Below are positions 1 to 7,908 of a DNA stretch of 64,000 nt, piece by piece. Position numbers and translations under genes: made by a program. How positions within the stretch are numbered: the first letter of the stretch is position 1; each line of letters opens with the position of its first letter. This DNA comes from Desulfosarcina alkanivorans (lineage in GTDB: Bacteria; Desulfobacterota; Desulfobacteria; Desulfobacterales; Desulfosarcinaceae), in the NCBI RefSeq assembly GCF_009688945.1, contig NZ_AP021874.1, positions 4,588,001-4,652,000 of the forward strand, given 5' to 3'. The notes below the pieces were generated by a model. It was given only the letters and a program-made list of their open reading frames with translations. It searched no databases and had not been told where the DNA came from.

Positions 1-439
1 TCAGCACGGGAATGAGGATGAAAAACTGCCGGGCTGCCTTCCGAAACGCCGGCAGAAGCCGCGGGCCGTGTAAAGCGGCCATTTGCACGTCTTTGTGCCG
101 GGACGCCTCGGTCATCCCGGGCAACGCACCCCGCCGGTAGGTTTCAATCACATCCATTACCCGGCCATCGACGGGCGTGATCACCGCAATCCCATGTTTT
201 TCGAGCGCCAACGCAACACGGGGCGAGACAAATCCGGCTAAAATGACCCTGGCCCCCCTGTCCGTTACCGTGGAGACCGCCTCGATACCGGCCCCCGGCC
301 CGGCAGCTGCCGAGGGCCCGGCCAGGGCCTCGACGGACAGGTCTTCCATATCGATGACCGGCAAATAGGAGGCCGTGCCCAGCCTGTTCTCGACGCGGGC
401 ACCAAGATCCGGTGCACTGGCAGGAATCGCTATTTTCAT
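1..439 (-). CDS. NifX/NafY-type iron-molybdenum cofactor-binding domain protein (3' end outside window)
   Basis: The minus frame starting at 439 opens with MKIAIPAS and continues ENRLGTASYLPVIDMEDLSVE, the usual beginning of the NifX/NifB-C family of small Fe-Mo cluster-binding domains. It is open to the left edge (about 146 codons), so the C-terminus is missing. After the roughly 105-residue domain come a basic stretch and a hydrophobic start (RQFFILIPVL), which suggests a second, possibly membrane, domain beyond the window. In this family the domain binds or carries Fe-S/Mo clusters; the actual role here is unknown. No nitrogenase gene is visible. A competing longer frame on the same strand (144-524) has an implausible Cys/Trp/Gly-rich translation and was dismissed. 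Confidence 0.7.
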   Translation of the reverse strand, partial: MKIAIPASAPDLGARVENRLGTASYLPVIDMEDLSVEALAGPSAAAGPGAGIEAVSTVTDRGARVILAGFVSPRVALALEKHGIAVITPVDGRVMDVIETYRRGALPGMTEASRHKDVQMAALHGPRLLPAFRKAARQFFILIPVL

Positions 440-1027
440 TTCGGTTCATCGCCGGGGGTACCGCAGTTGCGGGTTTAAATCGGCCAGATTGGATTCCAAT
501 AGCACCCGGGCAGTGCAAAGACAACGGGCTTCGTTTTTTATCATGACCGGGGGCAGCGCATCGGGTTGAATGCAGGGCAACGGGGTGGTCGTGACAGGAA
601 GGGTTAAAAATGAACCCTTTCCGTCTTTATCAAGCCTGATTTTGCAGCCTGCCGTCCAGGTCAATGGGGGGCACCGGGAAACCAGGTTTTTTCATTTTAA
701 TCAGTTTTTCAGGGCATTATCCTTGGAGCGGCAAAACGTTTCTCTTTGGCACCGATGTTGCTGCTGGACCATGACAGCGCGCTCTCCATTTCTCCCGTGT
801 ATCCGTCGTTTGCCTTGAACGTACGAAAGAATCCCGCTGCCGGACGCATACCGATCCGAATTAGGGGTTGAAGACAACAGCCACATCATAAGCCCGGAGA
901 GTATACCTCATCGCAGTAGGACGGGGTCACTTTCAGACGTCATGTTTTGCAGGGAGGTGGTGCCATTTTCTCGGCTTTAATTCTAAAAGGCGATGAACAC
1001 ATACATTTAACACCAAAGGAGGAGACA
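440..1027. other. Non-coding stretch upstream of aprBA
   Basis: No convincing gene. A minus frame 446-664 (TTG start, 72 codons, no ribosome site) is possible but unsupported. The stretch holds a sigma-54 promoter at 746-762 reading toward aprB. This would leave a 5' leader of about 250 nt. The last part carries the aprB ribosome binding site. Confidence 0.5.
746..762 (+). promoter_or_regulatory. Sigma-54 (-24/-12) promoter upstream of aprBA
   Basis: The sequence TTGGCACCGATGTTGCT matches the sigma-54 consensus YTGGCACGRNNNTTGCW at every conserved core position, with the GG and GC elements at the right spacing. The first gene downstream on this strand is aprB, about 265 bp away. A start site near 774 would give a long untranslated leader. 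Confidence 0.6.
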
Positions 1028-1471
1028 ATGCCAAGTTTTGTCATCGATGAAAAATGCGACGGGTGCAAGGGCGGAGACAAAACTGCATGTATGTACATCT
1101 GCCCCAACGATCTGATGGTGCTGGATGCGGACCGGATGAAGGCGTACAACTGCGAGCCGGATATGTGCTGGGAATGCTACAACTGTGTCAAAATCTGCCC
1201 GACCCAGGCCATCGAAGTCCGGGGGTACGCTGATTTTACGCCACTGGGCGCCAGCGTCGTCCCCATGCGGGGATCCGAAGACATCATGTGGACCGTCAAA
1301 TTCAGGGGGGGGACGATCAAGCGGTTCAAATTCCCCATCCGGACCACGCCGGAAGGCGAGGCCAAACCGGACGGCGGCTTCGGCATCGGACCGGGCACGC
1401 TGGACGATCAGCTCCTGTTTACGGAACCGGCATCATTGAAAGCCGATAAACTCTGGACGCTCGGAGACTAA
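1028..1471 (+). CDS. aprB: Adenylylsulfate reductase beta subunit (ferredoxin-like)
   Basis: The beta subunit of APS reductase passes electrons through two [4Fe-4S] clusters to the flavin of AprA, which reduces adenylyl sulfate to sulfite and AMP in the cytoplasm during dissimilatory sulfate reduction. The 147-residue protein starts MPSFVIDEKCDGCKGG, has the cluster cysteines CDGCKGGDKTACMYICP (residues about 9-25) and CWECYNCVKICP (about 47-58), then the conserved GSEDIMWTVKFR and FKFPIRTTPEG segments of AprB. The start at 1028 is chosen because AAAGGAGG lies 7 nt upstream and it matches the family N-terminus; an upstream in-frame start at 947 would add 27 residues with no counterpart. It is short at the C-terminus compared with the 166-residue Desulfovibrio form as I recall it. 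aprA follows after 14 bp. No sat or qmo genes are adjacent in the window. Confidence 0.96.
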   Translation: MPSFVIDEKCDGCKGGDKTACMYICPNDLMVLDADRMKAYNCEPDMCWECYNCVKICPTQAIEVRGYADFTPLGASVVPMRGSEDIMWTVKFRGGTIKRFKFPIRTTPEGEAKPDGGFGIGPGTLDDQLLFTEPASLKADKLWTLGD

Positions 1472-1485
1472 AGGGGGTGATGAAA

Positions 1486-3438
1486 ATGCAGGAATTCAAA
1501 ACCATCGAGGTAACCACCGATCTTTTGATAATCGGTCCGGGGATGGCAGGCGCCGGGGCGTGCGTGGAAGGCGCCCACTGGGCCAGAGAAAACAATGTGA
1601 AAATCACCGTGGTCGACAAGGCCGCCATGGAGCGCAGCGGGGCCGTGGGCATGGGCCTTTCGGCCATCAACCAGTACCAGGGTGAAAACAGTCCCGTCGA
1701 TTACCTCAGCTATGTCCGTCAGGATCTCATGGGCCTTTGCCGGGACGACCTGGTCATGGATATTTCCAGGCACGTCAATGGCACGGTCCACATGTTCGAA
1801 AAATTCGGGCTTCCGATCTGGACGGATCCGGACGGGAACTATGTCCACGAAGGCCGCTGGCAGTTGATGATCAATGGTGAGTCCTACAAGGCCATCGTTG
1901 CCGAAGCCGGCAAGAACGCCGTCGGCATGGACAACATTATCGAACGGGTATTCATCGCTCGCCTGCTGCTTGATAAGAACGACAAAAACAGGGTGGCGGG
2001 CGCCATTGGTTTCAGTGTGAGGGACCCTGAAATCTATGTGTTCAAATTCAAGGCGTGTATTGTCAGCGCCGGCGGCGCCGTTCACGTGTTCAAGCCGCGG
2101 TCCACCGGAGAAGGTCTCGGAAGGGCCTGGTATCCACCCTGGAACGCCGGATCGAGTTCCTATCTGACCACCACGGCCGGCGCCGAGATGACCTCCCAGG
2201 AAGTCGTCTTTATTCCGGGACGGTTCAAGGACGGCTACGGTCCGGTGGGGGCATGGTTCCTCCTGTTCAAGGCCTCGGCAACCTCGGCCACCGGATTCAA
2301 TTACATGGCCGAAGGGTTGGCCGAAGGCGGCGAACTGCACAACTGGCCCCCATATGGAGAAGTAAAACCGATTCCCACCTGCCTCCGGAACCACCTGATG
2401 ATGATTGAAATGTACCAGAAAGGCGACGGGCCCATCTTTATCCACACGGACAAGGCCATCGCCAAAATTGCCGAAAAGGCACCGGATGAGAAGGCATACA
2501 AAAAGGAGATCAAGAAGCTGGAGGCCGAGGCGTGGGAGGATTTTCTCGACATGACCATCAGCCAGGCGGTTCTCTGGGCGGCCAAGGACGTCTTTCCCGA
2601 AGAAGGTCCATCGGAGATCATGCCGTCCGAACCTTACTTTATCGGCTCCCATTCCGGCGCCTCCGGGGCATGGACCAGCGGGCCTGAAGATATTCAGACC
2701 GACGCCAGCAGGAACGAGTATTTTTGGGGATACAACCGGATGACCACGGTCAAGGGGCTCTTTGCTGCCGGTGACGGGGTCGGCGTGTCGAGCCACAAAT
2801 TCTCTTCCGGCTCGTTTACCGAAGGCCGGATTGCGGCCAAGGCGGCGGTAAAATACTGCGTGGACAACCCGGAGCGGCCTGAATTCGACGAGGCCGTGGT
2901 GGACAGCCTCAAGGAACAGATCCTGCTGCCGCTCTCGCACTATGAAAAACATAAAGCCTATACCACCTTGGGGACGACCGACAAAAAATATGACCTGCCG
3001 GTCGAAGAGGTCAATCCGAACTATATCACCCCCAAGATGGCCATCTTCCGCCTCAACAAAATCATGGACGAATATGTGGCCGGATGGGGAACCCAGTACA
3101 CCTGCAGCGCGATTACGCTCAATATCGCCCTGGATCACTTAAAGATGCTCAAAAAAGACCTGTCCAAACTCGCCGCACGAAACCTCCATGAACTGATGCG
3201 CTGCTGGGAAAATATTCACCGGGTCCAGATCGCCGAAGCCCATACCCGTCACAAACTGTACCGCGAGGAAACCCGGTGGCCGGGGTATTACTACCGATCG
3301 GATTTCAAGCGGATGGATGAGGACAAATGGGGCAAGGTGTTTGTCAACTCCGTCTACGATGCCGACAAGGATGAATTCACCATGCTCACCCGCCCCATCA
3401 TACACCAGGTTGAAATTAAGGAAGTTGTTGGTATGTAG
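1486..3438 (+). CDS. aprA: Adenylylsulfate reductase alpha subunit (FAD flavoprotein)
   Basis: AprA is the catalytic FAD subunit that reduces APS to sulfite and AMP. The protein (about 650 residues) has an N-terminal dinucleotide-binding fold (TDLLIIGPGMAGAGA), the signature ERSGAVGMGLSAINQYQ, GRWQLMINGESYK, GEGLGRAWYPPWNAGSS, RFKDGYGPVGAWFLLFKA, EIMPSEPYFIGSHSG and KFSSGSFTEGRIAAKAA, and ends RPIIHQVEIKEVVGM. The residue pattern matches the AprA family end to end. Possible starts are GTG 1477, ATG 1480 and ATG 1486; 1486 gives the best spacing from the AGGGGG at 1472-1477. It follows aprB after 14 bp in one operon, and a GC-rich hairpin lies 14 bp beyond its stop. Confidence 0.96.
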   Translation: MQEFKTIEVTTDLLIIGPGMAGAGACVEGAHWARENNVKITVVDKAAMERSGAVGMGLSAINQYQGENSPVDYLSYVRQDLMGLCRDDLVMDISRHVNGTVHMFEKFGLPIWTDPDGNYVHEGRWQLMINGESYKAIVAEAGKNAVGMDNIIERVFIARLLLDKNDKNRVAGAIGFSVRDPEIYVFKFKACIVSAGGAVHVFKPRSTGEGLGRAWYPPWNAGSSSYLTTTAGAEMTSQEVVFIPGRFKDGYGPVGAWFLLFKASATSATGFNYMAEGLAEGGELHNWPPYGEVKPIPTCLRNHLMMIEMYQKGDGPIFIHTDKAIAKIAEKAPDEKAYKKEIKKLEAEAWEDFLDMTISQAVLWAAKDVFPEEGPSEIMPSEPYFIGSHSGASGAWTSGPEDIQTDASRNEYFWGYNRMTTVKGLFAAGDGVGVSSHKFSSGSFTEGRIAAKAAVKYCVDNPERPEFDEAVVDSLKEQILLPLSHYEKHKAYTTLGTTDKKYDLPVEEVNPNYITPKMAIFRLNKIMDEYVAGWGTQYTCSAITLNIALDHLKMLKKDLSKLAARNLHELMRCWENIHRVQIAEAHTRHKLYREETRWPGYYYRSDFKRMDEDKWGKVFVNSVYDADKDEFTMLTRPIIHQVEIKEVVGM

Positions 3439-3452
3439 GCCACGAGCGCTGT

Positions 3453-3480
3453 CCCCGGCCCTGATATCCGGTGGCCGGGG
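3453..3480 (+). terminator. Hairpin after aprA
   Basis: A perfect 8-bp stem, CCCCGGCC (3453-3460) with GGCCGGGG (3473-3480), and a 12-nt loop lie 14 bp after the aprA stop. The T-tract that follows is weak, so termination may be partial. Confidence 0.5.
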
Positions 3481-3540
3481 CGTTGCCGTTTCTGACCAGG
3501 GTGATTTCAGATCGTCTGACCCACGCCAAAGGAGTTGAAA

Positions 3541-3888
3541 ATGCCGGGCCCGGACAGGCACGAGTCAATGGTTGAACGGGTGACGGAGATCTACGTGGCG
3601 GTTTTTCCCGTACCAGTCAGCGAAGACCGGATGGCGGAAGTGATCCTGGCCGGCTATCAAAAAGGGTCATCCCTTCCGAACATGTCCCTGGTCCGCGCGA
3701 CTGTGGAAACCCAAGCGGAAGCGGTTCCGGACCTGGTAAGGCTCTGCGATGAGATCGTTGAACAGCAAGAGGAAATCGGCTCCTATCGATTGTTGAAGTT
3801 CAACAGAAACGGGATACAGATCCTGAACCCCGGTGATTTCCGGACGTTTGAACATCCAAACCCCAACGTCCAGTGGCGGCCTTGCTGA
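3541..3888 (+). CDS. Hypothetical protein, 115 residues
   Basis: I do not recognise this protein. It starts at an ATG 7 nt after AAAGGAG and reads MPGPDRHESMVERVTEIYVAVFPVPVSEDRMAEV. It is a soluble, acidic, probably helical protein with no signal peptide, metal motif or membrane segment. It lies about 100 bp after aprA on the same strand, beyond a hairpin, so it may be co-expressed at a lower level. Its stop is TGA and the same frame stays open to 4338, but the intervening translation looks non-coding. Function unknown. Confidence 0.55.
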   Translation: MPGPDRHESMVERVTEIYVAVFPVPVSEDRMAEVILAGYQKGSSLPNMSLVRATVETQAEAVPDLVRLCDEIVEQQEEIGSYRLLKFNRNGIQILNPGDFRTFEHPNPNVQWRPC

Positions 3889-4083
3889 AATAAACACCGT
3901 CCTGAAAAGATACCTGGACAATGCCATACAGGTATCCTCCTGCGGCAGCCGCAAGAGCATGGCCCCCTCTCGCGGCTGTCGTTCGTCCGGAGTTCCCTAT
4001 TTAAGCGCATGTCATGGCATGCAACAGGCCGGATCGCCCGCACCCCTTCGAAAGATCCAGCCCCTATTCCGGAGGCACTGAAC

Positions 4084-4338
4084 ATGACCGTACAGAAAAA
4101 CAATACGGTCTTTGAAACCTGGTTCGACCGGGGCTACCGGACAGGGACCGGCTTCGCCAGGCATGAAGCGGACTATGATGAACTGGCGGCCGTGTACCGG
4201 GCCGGAGGAATCCCGGCGAATTGGGATCTTTATCGCGCCGAAATCCTGAATCGCCATTTAGGAGACACGGGTTTCGATTTTAAGGCGTACACTGCCGGCT
4301 TTGCCCGGGCGTGCATCGATTTTTTCGAGCGGATTTAG
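4084..4338 (+). CDS. Hypothetical small protein, 84 residues
   Basis: Not recognised. The frame MTVQKNNTVFETWFDRGYRTGTGFARHEADYDELAAVYRAGG has plausible coding composition, and an ATG 10 nt downstream of CCGGAGG supports the start. It is rich in aromatic and acidic residues with no membrane segment and no cysteines. It lies between another small hypothetical gene and a SEC-C protein gene on the same strand, 34 bp ahead of the latter. No function can be assigned. Confidence 0.5.
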   Translation: MTVQKNNTVFETWFDRGYRTGTGFARHEADYDELAAVYRAGGIPANWDLYRAEILNRHLGDTGFDFKAYTAGFARACIDFFERI

Positions 4339-4372
4339 ATCCGCACTCATCATTGACCGAAAGAGACCATCC

Positions 4373-5686
4373 ATGATCGTCGACAACCGCGTGACCTTCG
4401 ATACCCTGTCCGAAGCGGATCTCGAACCCGTTTTAAAAATGCTTCAGGGCGGAAGCCCGGACGCGATCGCTCAAACGTCCGGCATCAGCAAAGCACACCT
4501 TTTGCGGGTCCGGGATGATCTGCTGGCACAGATTGACCGGGAACGGGCCAGGGCGACAGATGCGTCTCCCGGAAAAACCGGCAGAAACGCCCCGTGCCCG
4601 TGCGGCTCGGGAAAGAAATACAAGCATTGCTGCCTGGGTCGGCAGACGGTGGCCGAACGTGCGGATTCGACCGGCAAGGACGAACCGCGAACGGCACGAA
4701 AAGCAGAGCAGACCCGGCTGATCAAACGTATCGAAAAAGCGTTCAACCTGCTGCATTCCGGCCGATATGCCGAAGCGATCGACCAGGCGTCAACGTTGAT
4801 CCTCCGGTATCCGAATGAGGACAGGCTCCACGATATCCTGGCGACCGGTCATCTATACGCCGGCCAATTCAAGGCCGCCATCGATATCTGCCGGCACCGG
4901 CTGGCTGTTGCCGAAGCGGAAAAAGCCTGCTTTATCACGCACGGACAGTACCGGGATTCACAGATCGGCCAACCGGCCTTGTCTTATCGCTATCCGCCCC
5001 TGACCTGGCTTCAGAAAACCTGGATCGCCTCCAAGGCAAGCGCCTATCAGGCCCGTCGTCCATCGAAAAAAAATGCAGCGATCATCGAACTTGTCGGGGC
5101 CCTTCAAACGGCGGATGATGCGGCCCGGTTTCCGGGAAACCAGACCCAGGGCCTCGAACGGCGACGCCACGCGTTGAAGGAAACACTGGAAACGCTCAAA
5201 GCCATCGGTCCTGATGTAATCCCCTATCTGCTCCCACTGGCCGTAAAATACTCCTGGGCCGGTCTTTTTGTGCCCGAGATTCTATCGGTCTACCCAGCCG
5301 CTGCGGCCACCCGGGGGCTTATTGATATCTCCATGTTCGGGTTTGACTATGCGTCCGGTGCCAGCCTTCACTATCTGGAAAAACGGGGAGATCGCGTCAT
5401 ATCAGATATTCGGGCGGCGTTTTCAAGAGACAATGAATTCGACCCGATTAAAACCGGTATCGTATCGGTGCTGGGAAACATTCAAACACCGGCCGCTTAT
5501 GAATTGCTGCTGGATCTCCTGGCCCATGAGAGCCCTCATATCGTCAACTGGGCCGGTGATGCGCTGGGAAAATTCGGGAACGTCGGGGCCCTGTCGGTAC
5601 TGGAAGCAGCAAGCGAAAGGATCGGAAGGGAACAGATGATCGACGCCGCCATCCGGCGGCTGAGGGATCTGGATAAACCGGTGTAG
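4373..5686 (+). CDS. SEC-C zinc-motif protein with TPR-like and HEAT-like repeats
   Basis: This is a 437-residue protein. Residues about 1-60 are a helical start. The SEC-C metal-binding motif GRNAPCPCGSGKKYKHCCL lies around residues 72-90; this motif binds zinc and is best known from the SecA C-terminus. A TPR-like segment follows (EKAFNLLHSGRYAEAIDQASTLILRYP, about 122-148). The C-terminal third contains HEAT-like helices (TPAAYELLLDLLAHESPHIVNWAGDALGKFG). Such multidomain SEC-C proteins are usually uncharacterised; a scaffold or protein-protein role is inference. The start at 4373 is preceded by AAAGAGACC. A longer frame from 4301 overlaps the upstream gene and was not used. Confidence 0.7.
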   Translation: MIVDNRVTFDTLSEADLEPVLKMLQGGSPDAIAQTSGISKAHLLRVRDDLLAQIDRERARATDASPGKTGRNAPCPCGSGKKYKHCCLGRQTVAERADSTGKDEPRTARKAEQTRLIKRIEKAFNLLHSGRYAEAIDQASTLILRYPNEDRLHDILATGHLYAGQFKAAIDICRHRLAVAEAEKACFITHGQYRDSQIGQPALSYRYPPLTWLQKTWIASKASAYQARRPSKKNAAIIELVGALQTADDAARFPGNQTQGLERRRHALKETLETLKAIGPDVIPYLLPLAVKYSWAGLFVPEILSVYPAAAATRGLIDISMFGFDYASGASLHYLEKRGDRVISDIRAAFSRDNEFDPIKTGIVSVLGNIQTPAAYELLLDLLAHESPHIVNWAGDALGKFGNVGALSVLEAASERIGREQMIDAAIRRLRDLDKPV

Positions 5687-5726
5687 CCGACAGCGGCCTG
5701 ACGCGGCCCTTATTACGCAGCGCCAG

Positions 5727-5993
5727 CTACCGCTGCCGTTCCCCGGCAAGTCTGGCTTTGAAACCTGAAAACTGGGAAGCGCTGCGGATGTAATGCCGAA
5801 CCCGATCCAGGGTCGCCTCATCCTGACAGACAATCAGGTGACAACGGCATTCTCTCCGGCACTTCGCGCAACGATAATCCTCATCGAGGCGGTTACCGCA
5901 TGCACAACAGGGTTTCATCGACAGCGAGCCGTTTTCCAGAGCGGCTTCATAGTAATCGCGGGGAATATATTCTTTTTCGACGATCCGGGTCAT
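5727..5993 (-). CDS. Small cysteine-rich (zinc-ribbon-like) protein
   Basis: An 88-residue frame starts at 5993 after AAAAGGGGGG. It contains CCACGNRLDEDYRCAKCRRECRC around residues 29-51: two CxxC pairs plus CxC, as expected of a small zinc-binding module. The N-terminal part MTRIVEKEYIPRDYYEAALENGSLS precedes it. A longer open frame up to 6173 overlaps the divergent gene start and is not used. It is convergent with the SEC-C gene and divergent from the Ogr/Delta-like zinc-finger gene. Function unknown. Confidence 0.6.
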   Translation of the reverse strand: MTRIVEKEYIPRDYYEAALENGSLSMKPCCACGNRLDEDYRCAKCRRECRCHLIVCQDEATLDRVRHYIRSASQFSGFKARLAGERQR

Positions 5994-6087
5994 GCGCCCC
6001 CCTTTTTTCCTGTGACGGGTTGATCCGGCCCATCCCGACCCGGACAGGCCGGGTGGGGATGGATGATTGAAGAAACGAGATAAAGCA

Positions 6088-6363
6088 ATGGTCGACCAGA
6101 ACCAACCACGCTGTCCCCACTGCGACCGGAAGATGAATAAATGGCGCGTTCCCCTTGCCTCCACCTGGGTCAATGATTTTTTCTACGTCTGTTTTAACGA
6201 CGATTGCCCCTACTATGTCCAGGGATGGCGGCGGTTATGGGAGAAACAGGCCACCCGGGCATCCTATCGCTGCCGCCTGGACCCGGATACCGGCAAATTC
6301 TCGCCCCTGCCGGTCTGGTCCGCTGACGCCCTGAAAGAGGACATTATTCCGGACGACGGCTGA
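6088..6363 (+). CDS. Ogr/Delta-like zinc-finger protein
   Basis: This 91-residue protein has CPHCDRKMNKW followed about 20 residues later by YVCFNDDCPYYVQGW. The two Cys pairs in this arrangement resemble the Ogr/Delta-like zinc-finger fold, which in phages activates late transcription. No phage genes lie nearby, so a domesticated regulator or a general zinc-binding protein is more likely; this is inference. The ATG at 6088 is preferred over the TTG at 6067. Its last 20 bp overlap the 3' end of the convergent YkgJ gene. Confidence 0.6.
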   Translation: MVDQNQPRCPHCDRKMNKWRVPLASTWVNDFFYVCFNDDCPYYVQGWRRLWEKQATRASYRCRLDPDTGKFSPLPVWSADALKEDIIPDDG

Positions 6364-7099
6364 ACTGAAGGGTCATTTCTCCGAACAGTGAAAACTTGAG
6401 CCATCGACAGGCAATCGCCGCCAATTCCATATCGTCCGTCCGGATGTGAGCCAGGCGCTCTTCAGGGATAAAGAACCGGTCCAGAAATGAGCTTTCAAAA
6501 ACAAAGCGCCGGAAGGCATCCAGGTCATAGCAGGCCATGTAGACCATCTGTATCCGGGCGCTGCTGAGCGTTCTAAGGGTTTTCGGCGGCCGTCCGGTGA
6601 CGATCCCCATGAAGCGGTCGTTCATGGTATTGTATTCATCCAGCCCCTGGTCCGTCAGCCACGCCTGAATGGTCCATTCTTTTTCTTCCTTCCATCCGAG
6701 ACAGTGCGCTTCTTTCACCGTAAAGTAATATTCCCCCGGCTGGGTTGCGGAAAACATCGAGGCGGCGCGGCCCAGGGGATATAGACGGCAGGCGCCGGGT
6801 CGGTCCGCATAGACGGCACAGCCATCCGGACTCACAAATGGACACCGCCGTTGTTGATCGGCCTGCATCTTGAGCTTGACCACCGGAAGCCCGGAAAGCC
6901 GATCGGCGGAGACGGTGGTGTGGCGGTCAAGAAATTCCCCCGAGGAAAGATGCAAGCGCTGTTTCAGGCGAATGATGTCGTACGGTGTCAGCACCAGTTC
7001 AAGGTCGGCGCAACATCTGGTAAAACAAGGCATCGACTGGTGACAGGCGAAGTGAAACGTTCCGCCCGGCACAGGCTGCATTTCAGGTGCGTCGATCAT
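6344..7099 (-). CDS. YkgJ-family cysteine-cluster protein (distal paralogue)
   Basis: This 251-residue protein has the YkgJ (zinc/iron-chelating) pattern: MPCFTRCCADLELVLTPYDI (residues about 23-42), then CPFVSPDGCAVYADRPGACRLYPL with the CxxY..RPxxCRxYPL signature near 88-111. The family is thought to bind a metal cluster through these cysteines, but its biochemistry is poorly defined. It is a clear paralogue of the gene immediately upstream, sharing TPYDI, LSSGEFL, LPVVKLKM and VYMACYDLDAFRRFVFESSFL. The two overlap by 4 bp (ATGA) and follow a PAS sigma-54 activator, making a three-gene operon. Confidence 0.85.
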   Translation of the reverse strand: MIDAPEMQPVPGGTFHFACHQSMPCFTRCCADLELVLTPYDIIRLKQRLHLSSGEFLDRHTTVSADRLSGLPVVKLKMQADQQRRCPFVSPDGCAVYADRPGACRLYPLGRAASMFSATQPGEYYFTVKEAHCLGWKEEKEWTIQAWLTDQGLDEYNTMNDRFMGIVTGRPPKTLRTLSSARIQMVYMACYDLDAFRRFVFESSFLDRFFIPEERLAHIRTDDMELAAIACRWLKFSLFGEMTLQFSRRPE

Positions 7100-7899
7100 T
7101 CAATCCCCAGTGCCTGCTTTTTGGCCGCCATGGCCTCCGGTTTGATCTTGAGCACATGCTGGGCGAGGAGACCGTATTCAAGCCATTGGATGCCGAAGCG
7201 GTAGAGGGCCACATCATCCGTCTGGATCTGCTCAACCGTTTCCGGCCCGATGTCGAAGCGTTCCAGAAATGTACTTTCCAGCACAAACCGCCGGAAACGA
7301 TCCAGGTCATAGCAGGCCATGTAAACCATCTCCTGGATCTTTTTATTCGTGATCTTCTCTTTGGTCAGGCGTTCGTTGGTGGTAATTTTCTTAAACAGCG
7401 CCTCCATTTCATGGTAGACGGGGATCGCCTGTTCCTCGATCCAAACCGACAGCGAGACGGTCCTGTCGGACAGAAGTCCCCGGCAGAAGGGAACATCCAT
7501 CACCGAATAATATAATTTACCGGCTTTTTCCGTAAGCGTGGTGCTTTCAGGCTGCAAGGGGTAGATGCGGCATGCCCAGGGGCGGTCCGGATAGATCGTG
7601 CATCCGCTGCCGGCGAGAAACGGGCAGTGTTTCTCGTCGTCCTTCCGCATCTTTAAAACGACGACCGGAAGACCGGTGTCGCCGATCATGGACACCGTAT
7701 ACGCGCTCAAAAAATCTCCGGAGGACAGGCCCAGTGCATTTTTCATCCGAAGGATATCGTACGGGGTCAGAAAAATGGTGATATCCCGGCAGCATCGCGT
7801 ATAGCAATCCAGGCCCTGGTGGCATTCAAACCGGAAAACATCGTGCGGGCCAAGAACGGTCAGCGGCCTCTTTTCCGCGGGTTCGATTTTTTTCGTCAT
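7096..7899 (-). CDS. YkgJ-family cysteine-cluster protein (proximal paralogue)
   Basis: A 267-residue YkgJ-family protein with CHQGLDCYTRCCRDITIFLTPYDI near the N-terminus and CPFLAGSGCTIYPDRPWACRIYPLQ in the middle. It shares a collinear C-terminal region (VYMACYDLDRFRRFVLESTFLERFDI) with its downstream neighbour, so the pair arose by duplication. It starts 9 bp after the sigma-54 activator ends and is translationally coupled to the second copy. The cysteines suggest metal binding; the pairing with a dedicated activator suggests a regulated metal or redox function (inference). Confidence 0.85.
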   Translation of the reverse strand: MTKKIEPAEKRPLTVLGPHDVFRFECHQGLDCYTRCCRDITIFLTPYDILRMKNALGLSSGDFLSAYTVSMIGDTGLPVVVLKMRKDDEKHCPFLAGSGCTIYPDRPWACRIYPLQPESTTLTEKAGKLYYSVMDVPFCRGLLSDRTVSLSVWIEEQAIPVYHEMEALFKKITTNERLTKEKITNKKIQEMVYMACYDLDRFRRFVLESTFLERFDIGPETVEQIQTDDVALYRFGIQWLEYGLLAQHVLKIKPEAMAAKKQALGIE

Positions 7900-7908
7900 G
7901 GGTTATCC

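Noticed and set aside
446..664. Small minus-strand frame with TTG start upstream of the NifX-like gene
   Set aside because: No ribosome site and no recognisable family. It might be real, but the sequence alone does not support it.
1468..3138. Long minus-strand open frame opposite aprA (556 codons)
   Set aside because: It is the antisense shadow of a high-GC gene; its translation is rich in G, H, D and R without family motifs and it lies wholly within aprA.
3535..4338. Possible third UGA-read-through gene joining the frames 3541-3888 and 4084-4338
   Set aside because: The frame is open, but the translation between the TGA and 4084 looks non-coding, no SECIS-like hairpin was found after the TGA, and the second frame has its own ribosome site.
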